Positions 1 to 16,300 of a stretch of 64,000 nt of DNA are shown piece after piece. The stretch lies in NCBI GenBank assembly GCA_905221605.1, contig CAJNDS010002841.1, forward strand, positions 126,001 to 190,000, in the 5' to 3' direction. The notes beneath the pieces were generated by a model. The model did no database searches, was not told the origin of the DNA, and worked only from the letters and a program-made list of their open reading frames with translations. This stretch comes from Symbiodinium natans. Lineage: Eukaryota > Sar > Dinophyceae > Suessiales > Symbiodiniaceae. The position numbers and the translations under genes are program-made. The first letter of the stretch is position 1; each line of letters opens with the position of its first letter.

Positions 1-58
1 TCCTCCTGCACAACTTAGCAACTGCACAACATGACATGAGAATGACTCAGCTAGCTTC

Positions 59-865
59 ACCCTTGAACCTTGCCTTGTGAGGACGTTCTCCACCTCAGCA
101 GCAGGTACCACCACGGCTGCCTGGCCAGAACGAGTAGAGTGAGTCCAAGTTCAAGGCTCAAGGGTTTGAATTCATCATTACTCGGCTGGCCTCCTCGTTC
201 ACGTTCTTGGGGATCTCGCAGTTCGGCTTCGGCTCAGCAGCATCTGGCGGTTTTGCTTCTGCCTGCAGTGTGACATGGAGCCCATGGAGCTTTCAACTCA
301 AAAAAAGCAGCCAACTCGTTCAAATTCAACACATTCATCATCACTCATTGCGGCTGGCATCCTCGTTCTCGTGGATCTTGCGGTTCGGCTCCAGCTCAGC
401 AGCACTGGCAGCGCTGGCAGCGCTTGGCGGTTTTGCTTCTGCCTGCCGTTTGACTCAATGTGACATGGAGCTGTCAACTTAAAACAGAACGGACACATTC
501 ACAGATTCACATGCATCACAAGAGAAATTGTCACTCATCACCTTATCGGCTGGCCTCGTTCTCGGGGATTGGCGGTTTTGCTTCTGCCTGCAGTGTGACA
601 TGTCTGACAGTCTGACATCGAGCTTTCAACTTCAAAAAAACCGACACCTCATTGCCTCATTGACTCATTCACATTAATCACATCCTCATTCACCACAAGA
701 GAAATTCATCATCACTCATCACCGTATCGGCTGGCCTCCTCGTTCGCGTTCTCGGGGATCTCTTGGTTCGGCTTCGGCTCAGCAGCATCTGGTGGTTTTG
801 CTTCTGCCTGCAGTGTGACATGTCTGACATGGAGGTTTCAACTTCAAAAAAACGACACCTCATTG
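59..865. repeat. Direct-repeat block, copy A
   Basis: This block of about 807 bp recurs almost unchanged at 2399-3213. Both copies begin with CCTTGAACCTTGCCTTGTG and run through the same internal tandem units. Copy A continues past the end of the similarity into one more unit (about 945-1070). The units have GGCTGGCCTCCTCGTTC near the left and TTTTGCTTCTGCCTGCAGTG near the right. On the minus strand each unit looks like a short exon rich in Lys, Pro and Glu, with an AG|G acceptor on one side and GTGATG on the other. The unit lengths do not keep one reading phase, so exon status is only a suggestion. Confidence 0.85.
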
Positions 866-1160
866 ACTCAGTGACTCATTGACCTCATTCATCATTCACA
901 TTAGTCACATTCTCATTCATCACAAGAGAAATTCATCATCACTCATCACCGTATCGGCTGGCCTCCTCGTTCACGTTCTCGGGGATCTCTTGGTTCGGCT
1001 TCGGCTCAGGAGCAACTGGTGGCACTGGTGGCGATGCTTCTGCCTGACAGTCTGACAGTCTGACATGACATGGAGCTTTCAAATGAAAAAACGGACAGCT
1101 CATTGAATCATTCACATTCACATTCACATTCACATTCACATTCACAGTCGCACTCATTGC
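545..1160 (-). repeat. Tandem exon-like units and TCACAT microsatellite
   Basis: Three diverged units lie here, at about 545-600, 720-825 and 945-1070. Read on the minus strand, the clearest unit encodes a Pro/Glu-rich stretch containing PKPNQEIPENVNEEASRY and is followed by a GT donor-like site. The unit near 550-592 is shortened and would run into a stop. A (CATTCA)n run sits at about 1108-1146. The units may be decayed duplicated exons of an unknown gene or simply a minisatellite. Confidence 0.5.
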
Positions 1161-1389
1161 TAATTACATCAGACGTCCAAGGACCCCGATCCGAGTCAGC
1201 GACCCTTTCTGCATGGGGCGCGGCGACCGCTGATCCGGCTGATCCCCTGCATTGTGTTTCAGGGATGATTTACTCCCAACATCTTTTCGCACACTCCCTA
1301 AACCCCCAAACCCTAAATGGCCGGAAGCCAATTCAGCCCCAGCCCCCAGCCAGCCATGGGGAGAAAGCCTGAACATATGTTAGGGGCCC

Positions 1390-1428
1390 GGGGTTGGGGG
1401 GGGGGGGGGGGGGGGGGGGGTGGGGGGT
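1390..1428. repeat. Poly-G tract
   Basis: This is a nearly pure run of about 30 guanines broken by one T, lying in a stretch (1160-1660) where I see no gene. The rest of that stretch is ordinary mixed-composition sequence. The run could form quadruplexes on the plus strand and may be inaccurate in length because homopolymers are hard to sequence. Confidence 0.8.
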
Positions 1429-1661
1429 CGCCGTGACACCGCCTTCGAAGTAGCATTGCATTCTATTCAAAGCTGTCTTTGCAATCCATGCAGGTTGTTT
1501 TCGCCAACACCATGATCGCAGTTGGATTTGACTTCTCAGCTAATGCAGGCCCTAGAAATCTGGTTCATCGTGACATCGTGCACGTCCGCAGACAGCGCAG
1601 AAGGTCGTGCCACAGCTTTTGTGAACTGGACGAGACAGAGGATGCATGACCACCGCTGTCA

Positions 1662-2252
1662 TCAGGATAGGTGTGCACGTCGGTGACCGGGCAAAGTGGG
1701 CGGAGAGGTCACCGCAGTAGGTGGCGTGAGGGGTCTGGCTGTAGGGCCCACGATGACGCTCCAAGAGCGCAGCGCTGAGACTGCTTTGTCAAGGAGCATT
1801 CGAAGAAAAGCTCGTTCCATGACAGTGAAGGCGGCACAATCCAAGGCCGTCTGGAGAGCATCGGCAAGGTGTAGCTGACTCAAGCCATCATGCAAACAGC
1901 CTTGTATCATCAATGCGACGTGAATAACTGTGTCATCAAGCACAGCCACAGACCACTCGCCATCGCCATGATTGTTTAACTTGTCCCGCAGCCATGTACG
2001 GAGTCTGATCGGGAAGGAGCTACTGCAAGGTTGCTGACACACCTGTTGGCTTCGCGGAGTGAGGTCCTCTTGTTGAGGTGGGGTCCAGAAGGAGTCGACC
2101 GGTGCTGCATCAAAGTCAAAGTTCACGTCATCTTCTAGGGAGCCACAGCCAGGGATGGCATCCACATGTAATGGAGTCGACTCCTGGCGCAGAGTCAGAG
2201 GCGCATCGTGTGAGGATCCCATCTCGTCAGCAAGGCGCTTGGTGCCTCCCAT
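1662..2252 (-). CDS. Hypothetical protein, single uninterrupted ORF of 196 codons
   Basis: This open frame begins with MGGTKRLADEMGSSHD, has a good start context (ACAATGGG) and stops at 1662. The middle is acidic (LEDDVNFDFDAAP). The second half looks like a folded helical region with LRTWLRDKLNNHGDGEW, VIHVALMIQGCLHDGLSQL and FTVMERAFLRMLLDKA. I recognise no family. It lies exactly between the two copies of the duplicated repeat block and shows no intron, unlike the other genes here. It might be a retrocopy or a large exon of a gene that includes the exon-like units on both sides. No spliced-leader relic was seen upstream. Confidence 0.5.
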   Translation of the reverse strand: MGGTKRLADEMGSSHDAPLTLRQESTPLHVDAIPGCGSLEDDVNFDFDAAPVDSFWTPPQQEDLTPRSQQVCQQPCSSSFPIRLRTWLRDKLNNHGDGEWSVAVLDDTVIHVALMIQGCLHDGLSQLHLADALQTALDCAAFTVMERAFLRMLLDKAVSALRSWSVIVGPTARPLTPPTAVTSPPTLPGHRRAHLS

Positions 2253-2398
2253 TGTAGATGTCGTATTGGTTATGGAAGTATGGAGGCAAGGTGCACTTGA
2301 GCGTCAAATGCAGCTGCAAAGAATGTCAGATGGAGCAAAATCAACAAACTAAATCGAGATCGAGAAGGTATATGAAGGGCAAATGCAGAGCGTAACAT

Positions 2399-3213
2399 CA
2401 CCTTGAACCTTGCCTTGTGAGGACGTTCTCCACCTCAGCAGCAGGTACCACCACGGCTGCCTGGCCGAGTAGAGTGAGTCCAAAATCAAGGCTCAAGGCT
2501 CAAGGGTTTGAATTCATCATTACTCGGCTGGCCTCCTCGTTCACGTTCTTGGGGATCTCGCAGTTCGGCTTCGGCTCAGCAGCATCTGGCGGTTTTGCTT
2601 CTGCCTGCAGTGTGACATGGAGCCCATGGAGCTTTCAACTCAAAAAAAGCTGCCAACTCGTTCAAATTCAACACATTCATCATCACTCATTGCGGCTGGC
2701 ATCCTCGTTCTCGTGGATCTTGCGGTTCGGCTCCAGCTCAGCAGCACTGGCAGCGCTGGCAGCGCTTGGCGGTTTTGCTTCTGCCTGCCGTTTGACTCAA
2801 TGTGACATGGAGCTGTCAACTTAAAACAGAACGGACACATTCACAGATTCACATGCATCACAAGAGAAATTCTCACTCATCACCTTATCGGCTGGCCTCG
2901 TTCTCGGGGATTGGCGGTTTTGCTTCTGCCTGCAGTGTGACATGTCTGACTGTCTGACATCGAGCTTTCAACTTCAAAAAAAACGACACCTCATTGCCTC
3001 ATTGACTCATTCACATTAATCACATCCTCATTCACCACAAGAGAAATTCATCATCACTCATCACCGTATCGGCTGGCCTCCTCGTTCACGTTCTCGGGGA
3101 TCTCTTGGTCCGGCTTCGGCTCAGCAGCATCTGGCGGTTTTGCTTCTGCCTGCAGTGTGACATGTCTGACATGGAGGTTTCAACTTCAAAAAAAACGACA
3201 CCTCATTGACTCA
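2399..3213. repeat. Direct-repeat block, copy B
   Basis: This is the second copy of the block at 59-865, with a few substitutions and small indels. Examples are GGCCAGAACGAGTAG against GGCCGAGTAG near the start, and ACGTTC against GCGTTC in the last shared unit. Similarity stops where copy B runs into CACCCCACCCCCGCCCC at about 3210. The two copies are 2.34 kb apart in the same orientation, which indicates a segmental duplication enclosing the 196-codon ORF. Confidence 0.85.
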
Positions 3214-3662
3214 CCCCACCCCCGCCCCTGTGGCGCGACCTGTTACCTAAGATTACCTAACTACTGGACTCCTGGACTTCTACTGGTCTGGACTGGACGC
3301 AAGTCACGCAAGCAGACAAAACGAACACAGTCACGAGTCACAACACATCACACACATCATCTGGCATCACTGGCATCTGCCATGCCATCTGCCACTGCCA
3401 TCAGCCATCTGCCTCCATCTCCGTGAGAAGGTCCCGTTGGATCTGCGCGGGCTGGGTGGGGGCTGCTGCCGCGGCTACGCCTATAAGTCAGTCTAATAAG
3501 CCCGAAGCCCCAGGGCCCGGGGCCCGAAGGCCTAACCTAAGTTGCTAAGCCCATTCCCGAATCCTACCGCCAGCCAACTACTAAGATCCAAAATCAAAAT
3601 TGCGATTCCTGCAGCCTGCAACCTCCCGCATGCTCATGCAACGCAATCGTCCCGTCATCCCG
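3214..3662. other. Gap without a supported gene
   Basis: Between the repeat block and the end of gene A there is C-rich low-complexity sequence, then reiterated CATCTGCCA-like words (3357-3420) and a GGGCCCGGGGCCCG palindromic patch (about 3508-3525). I see no coding signal. The plus-strand frame covering 3542-4372 is the complement of a real minus-strand exon and is not counted. Confidence 0.5.
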
Positions 3663-10291
<6,629 letters not shown>

Positions 10292-10344
10292 CTTGCCTTG
10301 GCAATTTGACTAGACAACTGAGATAACTGATCAAGCAGGACTGC

Positions 10345-10550
10345 AGTGACTGCAGCAAATACACGCAGGAACCATGCCGCCATGGTACACAAGCCACATA
10401 GCACTTGCGATGAAGCCTGGGCCTCGGCCTCATCAGTGAGGTCAGCCTCAGCCGCAGCCGCAGGCGCCACAGGGGCCTCAGGCGCGGCTGAACCCACAGC
10501 CGGCGCCGACGCCGGAGCCGACATCGGTCGAGGGCGCCACTGCCACACAA
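10345..10550 (-). CDS. Possible exon between the F-box exon and gene A
   Basis: The minus strand is open and reads an Ala/Pro-rich segment, then DLTDEAEAQASSQVLCGLC and MAAWFLRVFAAVTAVLL. That last part is hydrophobic enough for a membrane or buried helix. No clear splice boundaries were fixed. It may join the 11.45-11.89 kb exon to the rest of gene A. Confidence 0.3.
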
Positions 10551-11448
10551 GTGTTCAATCTCGAAGTCCCTTAAAAACCAAGAAACAACCCCGATGTAAG
10601 CTGCACTACAACGTCACCCACGCCTCTCTCACCCCGGCCCCGGCGTGTTTTTCTGCAGACTGTCTGACTGTCGCTGATCACTGTCACTGTCACTGTTACT
10701 GTCACTGACTGTCACTGCGCAGCAGACTCTGCACTCTGCACTCTGCGTGTTGCAGTTGCAGGCCCTCAGAATCAGACCTGGAATAGTGCAGGCGGCACGG
10801 CGGCGGCAGGCAGGATTCTGTTTTCAGTGCTGCAGAGTTCATGTCATTGTTATTGTTCGTAGTTTGTTAGTCGTTTCGTGTTGCAGCCGAACTTCACACT
10901 TGCCTGACATGCACTCATGATATGCCAAGCCCATCCCCGCCCATGCGCTAAGTGCAGCGCAACTCATCTTCCTAAACCTCATCGGCCCGGAACCCCAAAA
11001 CACTAGCCTTGAGCTCTAAACCCTGAACCCGAGGCCCGAAACCCTAAAACCCCACAACAACTGACTCTACATGAACCCCAGCAGAAACCTGAATGGACCC
11101 TCTGAGCCCAAAGAAAAGCCCCCAACAGTAACAGTGGACAGGACAGTAGTTTGGGACTTTGGGAGGTTTGGGTCCAGGTGGGGCCCGGGTGGGGTCAGGG
11201 TCCAGACCTAGGGCAGGGGGGGTGAAGCCGCAAAACCAAAGCAAAAGCAACAGCAGCAGGCAGGCAGGCGCACTACCCCACAGTCCCCACAGGAAACATA
11301 TCCGTGGCACACTTTTGGCTCCTTGCTGACGCACTACGTCTGGTTAAACGTTGAAGCCGTAGGAGACTAACTTGACTCACCACTGTTGGGCAATAGCTGC
11401 TGACTCACTACTGTTGGCGATGGGCGAGCCCTTCGTGCCCTGGCGTAC

Positions 11449-11894
11449 CTCACAATGTGAACGTCATGTAGTGGCACCACCCAATGCGGCTTATAGAGCC
11501 GCTGCGCTCGGATCATTCTGGGAGGAGAATGGGCCCGTATTGGCTGCATGCGTACAAATGGATGGTCGCCAACAGCATCCAACACGATTTGGCGCCAAGC
11601 TTCGCAAGTTGCAGCGAGGGCCATAAGGCTATCGGGCGACAGCTGAAAAAAGCACACCAGGATATGACAGGGCGCAGGAGGTGCCATTCGTCGGGCTATC
11701 ATCATCCTCGCCGGTCCATCCTCCAATGACATATCCAATCTCTCAAACAGTGTGTCAAGTTCTTTGGATTCTCCGGGCGGGTACGTGAACATGATCGACA
11801 GCTTTTCCTCCGCGACCTTCCGAACGATCTGGGCAAGTGCCCAGGGGGGTAGCTGCATGCTGGGCATGCCGGCCATGGGCAAGAGGCTGGTCAA
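11449..11894 (-). CDS. F-box-like protein, first exon
   Basis: An open minus-strand segment with a plausible start at the ATG of MAGMPSMQLPPWALAQIV (context TTGCCCATGG, about residue 7 of the open frame). Near the middle it has FFQLSPDSLMALAATCEAW followed by RQIVLDAV. This fits the F-box pattern of a leucine-rich helix, Leu-Ser-Pro, and then Ala-x-x-Cys-x-x-Trp-Arg. F-box proteins link substrates to SCF ubiquitin ligases through Skp1. The exon ends at a canonical donor, GAG|GTACGCC (intron from 11448). No substrate-binding repeats are visible, so they must be in later exons if present. The F-box call rests on pattern only. Confidence 0.5.
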
Positions 11895-11957
11895 ACACCA
11901 ATGGTCATCCGACAGGCTGACAGGTAGGGTTAAAGCCAGTTACAGGAGGGGGGTTTA

Positions 11958-12028
11958 CCTTATATAAGGCTTCTATAAGGGGTATATAAGGGCACTGAAG
12001 GTTATATAAGGGGTATATAAGGGGTATA
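11958..12028 (-). promoter_or_regulatory. Cluster of TATATAAGG motifs upstream of the F-box-like exon
   Basis: Several copies of TATATAAGG or near copies lie within 70 bp, including the perfect 12-bp palindrome CCTTATATAAGG at 11958-11969. They sit 60-140 bp upstream of the F-box-like start on its strand. A promoter role is a guess, because dinoflagellates mostly lack TATA boxes. A short AT-rich minisatellite is the alternative. Confidence 0.35.
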
Positions 12029-12029
12029 T

Positions 12030-13233
12030 GGGGGAAACTACCCACCTGTAGTTGCCCTAGATAGGGGGGTTCGATCTGTTAAGCCAAAAGCTGCAAAACC
12101 ACGTAACGTCACGTAACTACGTGGAATTGAAGTTGAACCTCAGCTGACAAGAGCAAGCAGGCCCTAGGCGGCCGCAGGACTTTCTGTTTTCTTTTCTGTG
12201 CAAAAGGGTTGCATGCCGACGATGCCGCCTGCCACCTAATGCCTGACACCTGACACCTGACCCATACATAATGCCCATAATGCGCCAGAATCCAAATAAT
12301 CCATACCATATCCGATATCCCATGTTACCCCGTGACCCCGTGTCAGGCCGTGTCAGCGCAGCAGCGGCATGCGCGCCCAAAAGTTTCAGCTGAGGCTGAG
12401 ACTGAGTTTCCCGGTGGCTCGTGGCTCGTGGCCCCGAACAGTTCAGGGCAGGGCTTATAGGCCAGGCTTTTAGGGTTTAGGGTTTAGGGCCTTGGACATA
12501 CCGGTAAACCCCATGTGGATATGGTACCTGGCTGGGCCTGGCTGGCACAGGAAACACATACATATAATAAGACTCCACTGAGACTATGAGACTCCAATGC
12601 TCCAAGTCTCCAAGGATACATGTAATCGTGTCGGGACACTTGTTTGTATTGCATTTGATGATATGTACCATACCAGTGGGGGCCAGCACTAGCACCCATC
12701 AAATACACAGCCGGGCCGGGCCAGCACCCATCCCAACCACATCCAAAAGACATGTGGACTGTCTCAGGACAGGACCTGTCGCCTGTCAGGAACCAGCCAA
12801 GAAGAGGCCATCATCAGCTCAGCCGATCATCAGCCATGGCCGGGCTATGAAGCAAAATAATTAGTCGGCCGTCATTGGGCCGTCATCGTGAGGGGGCCGG
12901 GCCGGGGCCACTGTTGCAGACTGTCAGAGTCAGACTGTCACTGACTGTCACGCCAGCATTTCCAATTCCAACTGCAGCTGCAGGTCACCGTTGCCGTCGC
13001 CGTTGCCAGGATCCTGGCCAGCGCCGGCGCCATCGTCCTGACTCCCAGTCCCAGACTCCAGACTCCAGACTCCAGGACAGTCCGGAGTCCGGACACCCAG
13101 ACAACTGACAACTGACAACCCCGACTCCCATCCCGTCCCGACCACCCAATTGCCCAATTACCCCATCAACTGGCACTTGCACAAGGGCACTGGCGCGCTG
13201 GCGCTGGCACTGGCACTGGCAAACTGCTCATCG
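12030..13233. other. Intergenic stretch between two minus-strand genes
   Basis: The stretch holds a short TTTAGGG patch (12470-12490), reiterated CTGACTGTCACTGACTGTC words near 12920-12950, and a CCAGACTCCAGACTCCAG run near 13050-13080. I see no exon with believable boundaries. It separates the end of the methyltransferase-like gene (stop at 13234) from the F-box-like exon. Confidence 0.5.
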
Positions 13234-13320
13234 TCATGATCTTCCTGCCTTCGCCGCCGCCTTCGTCGCCGGCTCGGTCTCTTCCAAGTAGACCAAGGCC
13301 CACAGGAGGACGGCCGTCAC
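13234..13320 (-). CDS. Methyltransferase-like gene, terminal exon
   Basis: The acceptor CTGAG|GTGACG leads into VTAVLLWALVYLEETEPATK and then KAAAKAGRS with a TGA stop. It joins in phase to the motif X exon, so the helix after GNG continues across the junction as is usual after motif X in C5 methyltransferases. It has 28 codons plus the stop. Confidence 0.65.
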   Translation of the reverse strand: MTAVLLWALVYLEETEPATKAAAKAGRS

Positions 13321-16300
13321 CTCAGATTCTCAGAATGTAAAGACGGCGTAGACCGGGCAATTATTGAAGGCAACAAGGCAACAAGCAGCCCGTCCGTCAG
13401 CAGCATCAGCATCAAACAATTATATTGTCAATGAAAAACCAAGCACACCGACACCGACCGGACTGGACTCTGACTGACTCTGACTGACTCTGACTCCGGA
13501 CTCCGGACTCCGGACTCCGGACCCCGCCGAATTCCCGCAAAATCCACCTGATCCGATAATTCGATATCCAAGAGACCACCGAAAGCACCATGCCATTGCC
13601 GGCCATCTCGTGAATCTTCGCACTGGAAGGCAGAGCCTGTCCACTGTCCAGAACTCTCACTGTCCGGAGGGCGTGGGCTGCAAAAACCCAATAGTAAAAA
13701 GTAGGTTCCGGTTTCTTGAAGTTTCTTGTTACAGACGGGTGTAGGGTTTAGGGTTTAGGGTTGAGGGTTTAGGGTTAAGGGTTTAGGGATTAGGGTTTAG
13801 GGTTTAGGGTTTAGGGACTGCAGTTTGCACGACTGCCGACTGCACGACTGCACACGGCACTGCACCCGGCCCGAGTCGCCCGGTCCCCCCGAATCCAGCC
13901 TGATAAAACGGATGCCGGAGGCCCATCGCTCGGGAGTACGTCTCTCGGGTGGGCAGCAGGTGCACTCCAAACTTCTCCTAAGTTGTCAGTTAGCAAGCCA
14001 GGAACCAGGGGCCCAGGCCCAGGCTCAGGGCTCAGGCCAGGGTCTTCAAGGACTTCGCCCGGGCTACGGCTACGGGTATATACCGGGTATACAGGGCCCT
14101 ATCCGAGAATACCGAGAATACGACACATGCTGACACTGCTTCTGAACATGAGCCAAGGTTCCCACGGCAGCAGCCATCTGTTCACAGACGGGCAGCTGTA
14201 GTACGTGCCCCGCCTGATCAAGCACGGCATCTGCGTGCCGACAGTGTCCATGACGTTGGGCTGCTGCTCCAAGTTCATGAACAGATCGCACTCGCCGTTG
14301 CCATTGCCGTGGAGCTGGACGAGCTTCTTTGTCTGAGCAGCAGCAGCTGGGCACAAACAAAGACAGAACCAACACACTGACCGTTGTCAAGTCAAGTCAA
14401 GTCAAGTCAAGTCAAGTCAAGTCAAGTCAAGGGGCCTTCGGCAGGTCAAGATAATGCCTGGCACAGCATGGCACGGCCATTGCACATCACGCGGCAGTCA
14501 TGACTGTCATGGCAGTCATGGCAATAAGTGCCAGTGGCAGTGGCAGTGGCAGCGTTCCGAAGTGAACCCGAGAACATCTAAGCCTGAGCATGAGCATGCT
14601 GCCGCTGCCTCAATCTCACTTGGTGGCTCGGCGCGAGGAGCTCTTCAAAGGACAGGTTTGGAGGCTGCTTTCGAGCGCCGGCCACCTTCTTGCGTTCCTC
14701 CTCGGCCTGCACAGGGAAGTCCCTGCATCATGGTTTAGGGTTTAGGGTTTAGGGTTTAGGGTTTAGGGTTTAGGGTTTAGGGTTTAGGGTTTAGGGTTTA
14801 GGGCATCATGGATCATGCTGGGCCAGCCTCAGACTCCGTTGCATCGTAGAATGCCGTGGCAGACATGACGGGGACGGTGAAGAACGTGCTGATCCTGCAG
14901 CGCTGGAACAAATTAACAAACAACTCACAACCACAACTCGACTCACAGTCACAGTTCATATTCATATACTTGACAAACACGGTCATATGATGTTAGCGAA
15001 ATACAGTCTAATCACGCAGCACGCATTGATTGATTCTTCATTTCCACTAAGACAAAGACAGCTGCTGGCTGGCTGCGCTACTACTATGACTGAACGAGGG
15101 GCTCGCTGAAGTCGCGCGCCAGCTGAAGGCCGCCCCGGCCGCCGCCCCCGCCACTACCCTTTCGCACGAGCAGGCTGTATTTCCTTGGCCTGCCGTACGG
15201 TAAGCCGAAGGAATTGGCATTCAGCGTTTGCGTGTGAACAACCCAGTCGGGTCCCAGCAGCTCTTCAAGGATAGAAGCGTCGAACAAGCTGGTGATCTCC
15301 TGATGAAAGAGATCAACAATCAAAACACTTCAGACTTCAGAGTCAGTCTGAGACTGCATGAGGTCCGAGGGAGTTCGGGGTCCCCAGTCCCCAGTCCCCA
15401 GCCCCCAGCGTCCCAGGAGTCCCAGGCCCCCAGAATGGGCCTGGCCTTGGCGGCCCGGCTGGACCCCTAAACCCTAAGCTCTAAACCCTAAACTTATGGT
15501 TAACTTATAAGGCCCCCAAACCAAACCCTAAAGCCTAAAGCCCTAAACCCTAAACTAATCCCTAAACCGCCAAAACCCCCTAAAGTTTGGCCCTAAAACT
15601 AAACCCCAAACTTTACCTAAACTAAACCGGCCCGTTAAGCCTGCCTGGACGGCGAAGCTGTAGAAGTGCTTGATCTCCGTGAGCCAGACGGCGAAACTCA
15701 AAGCCGTTTTGCCAGCCCATCGCCTGCGAAGTCCCATACTAGACTCGTCCGTGCACGATGTACCAGCAACGTCACCACGAAGCCGCAGCCCCGGCCCCAG
15801 CCCACCGTCATCGACACAGACACCACCAGCTGCCGCATCGCCCATGATGTCGTTGGCACGCAGCGGACACTCAGCCTCGTGCTTGTAGCAAAAGGCGCTG
15901 GACTTCAAGATGTCCTGATGGGGCTTGTGGGAAGTATACGTAGAAGTTCCGTAGAAGTTCCGTAACCGTGGTCCGTCCGTCGGTCCGTATAGGTTATAAG
16001 TTATAGGTCCCACCGTCCGTCCCACCCACCTTCAGTTATACTTCAGTTACTTCAGTTAACTTCAGTTCAGTGACTTCAGTGATTCAGTGATCACCGCCAC
16101 CCACCCATTAGTCAAGGCCTAGAAACGAGGATCGTCTCGCCTTCCCTTGGCTCCAGCGCAGCCACGAGGTTCCGGATGGCAGCACCAGAGTCAGCGCCAG
16201 CGCCGCTGGCGGCGGCATTCTCATTCTCCTCCGCTTCCAACTCGACCCGACTCTGGCGATCCCTATAGTAATAGTCGAGCCCGCCCGCCTGAACCCGAAC

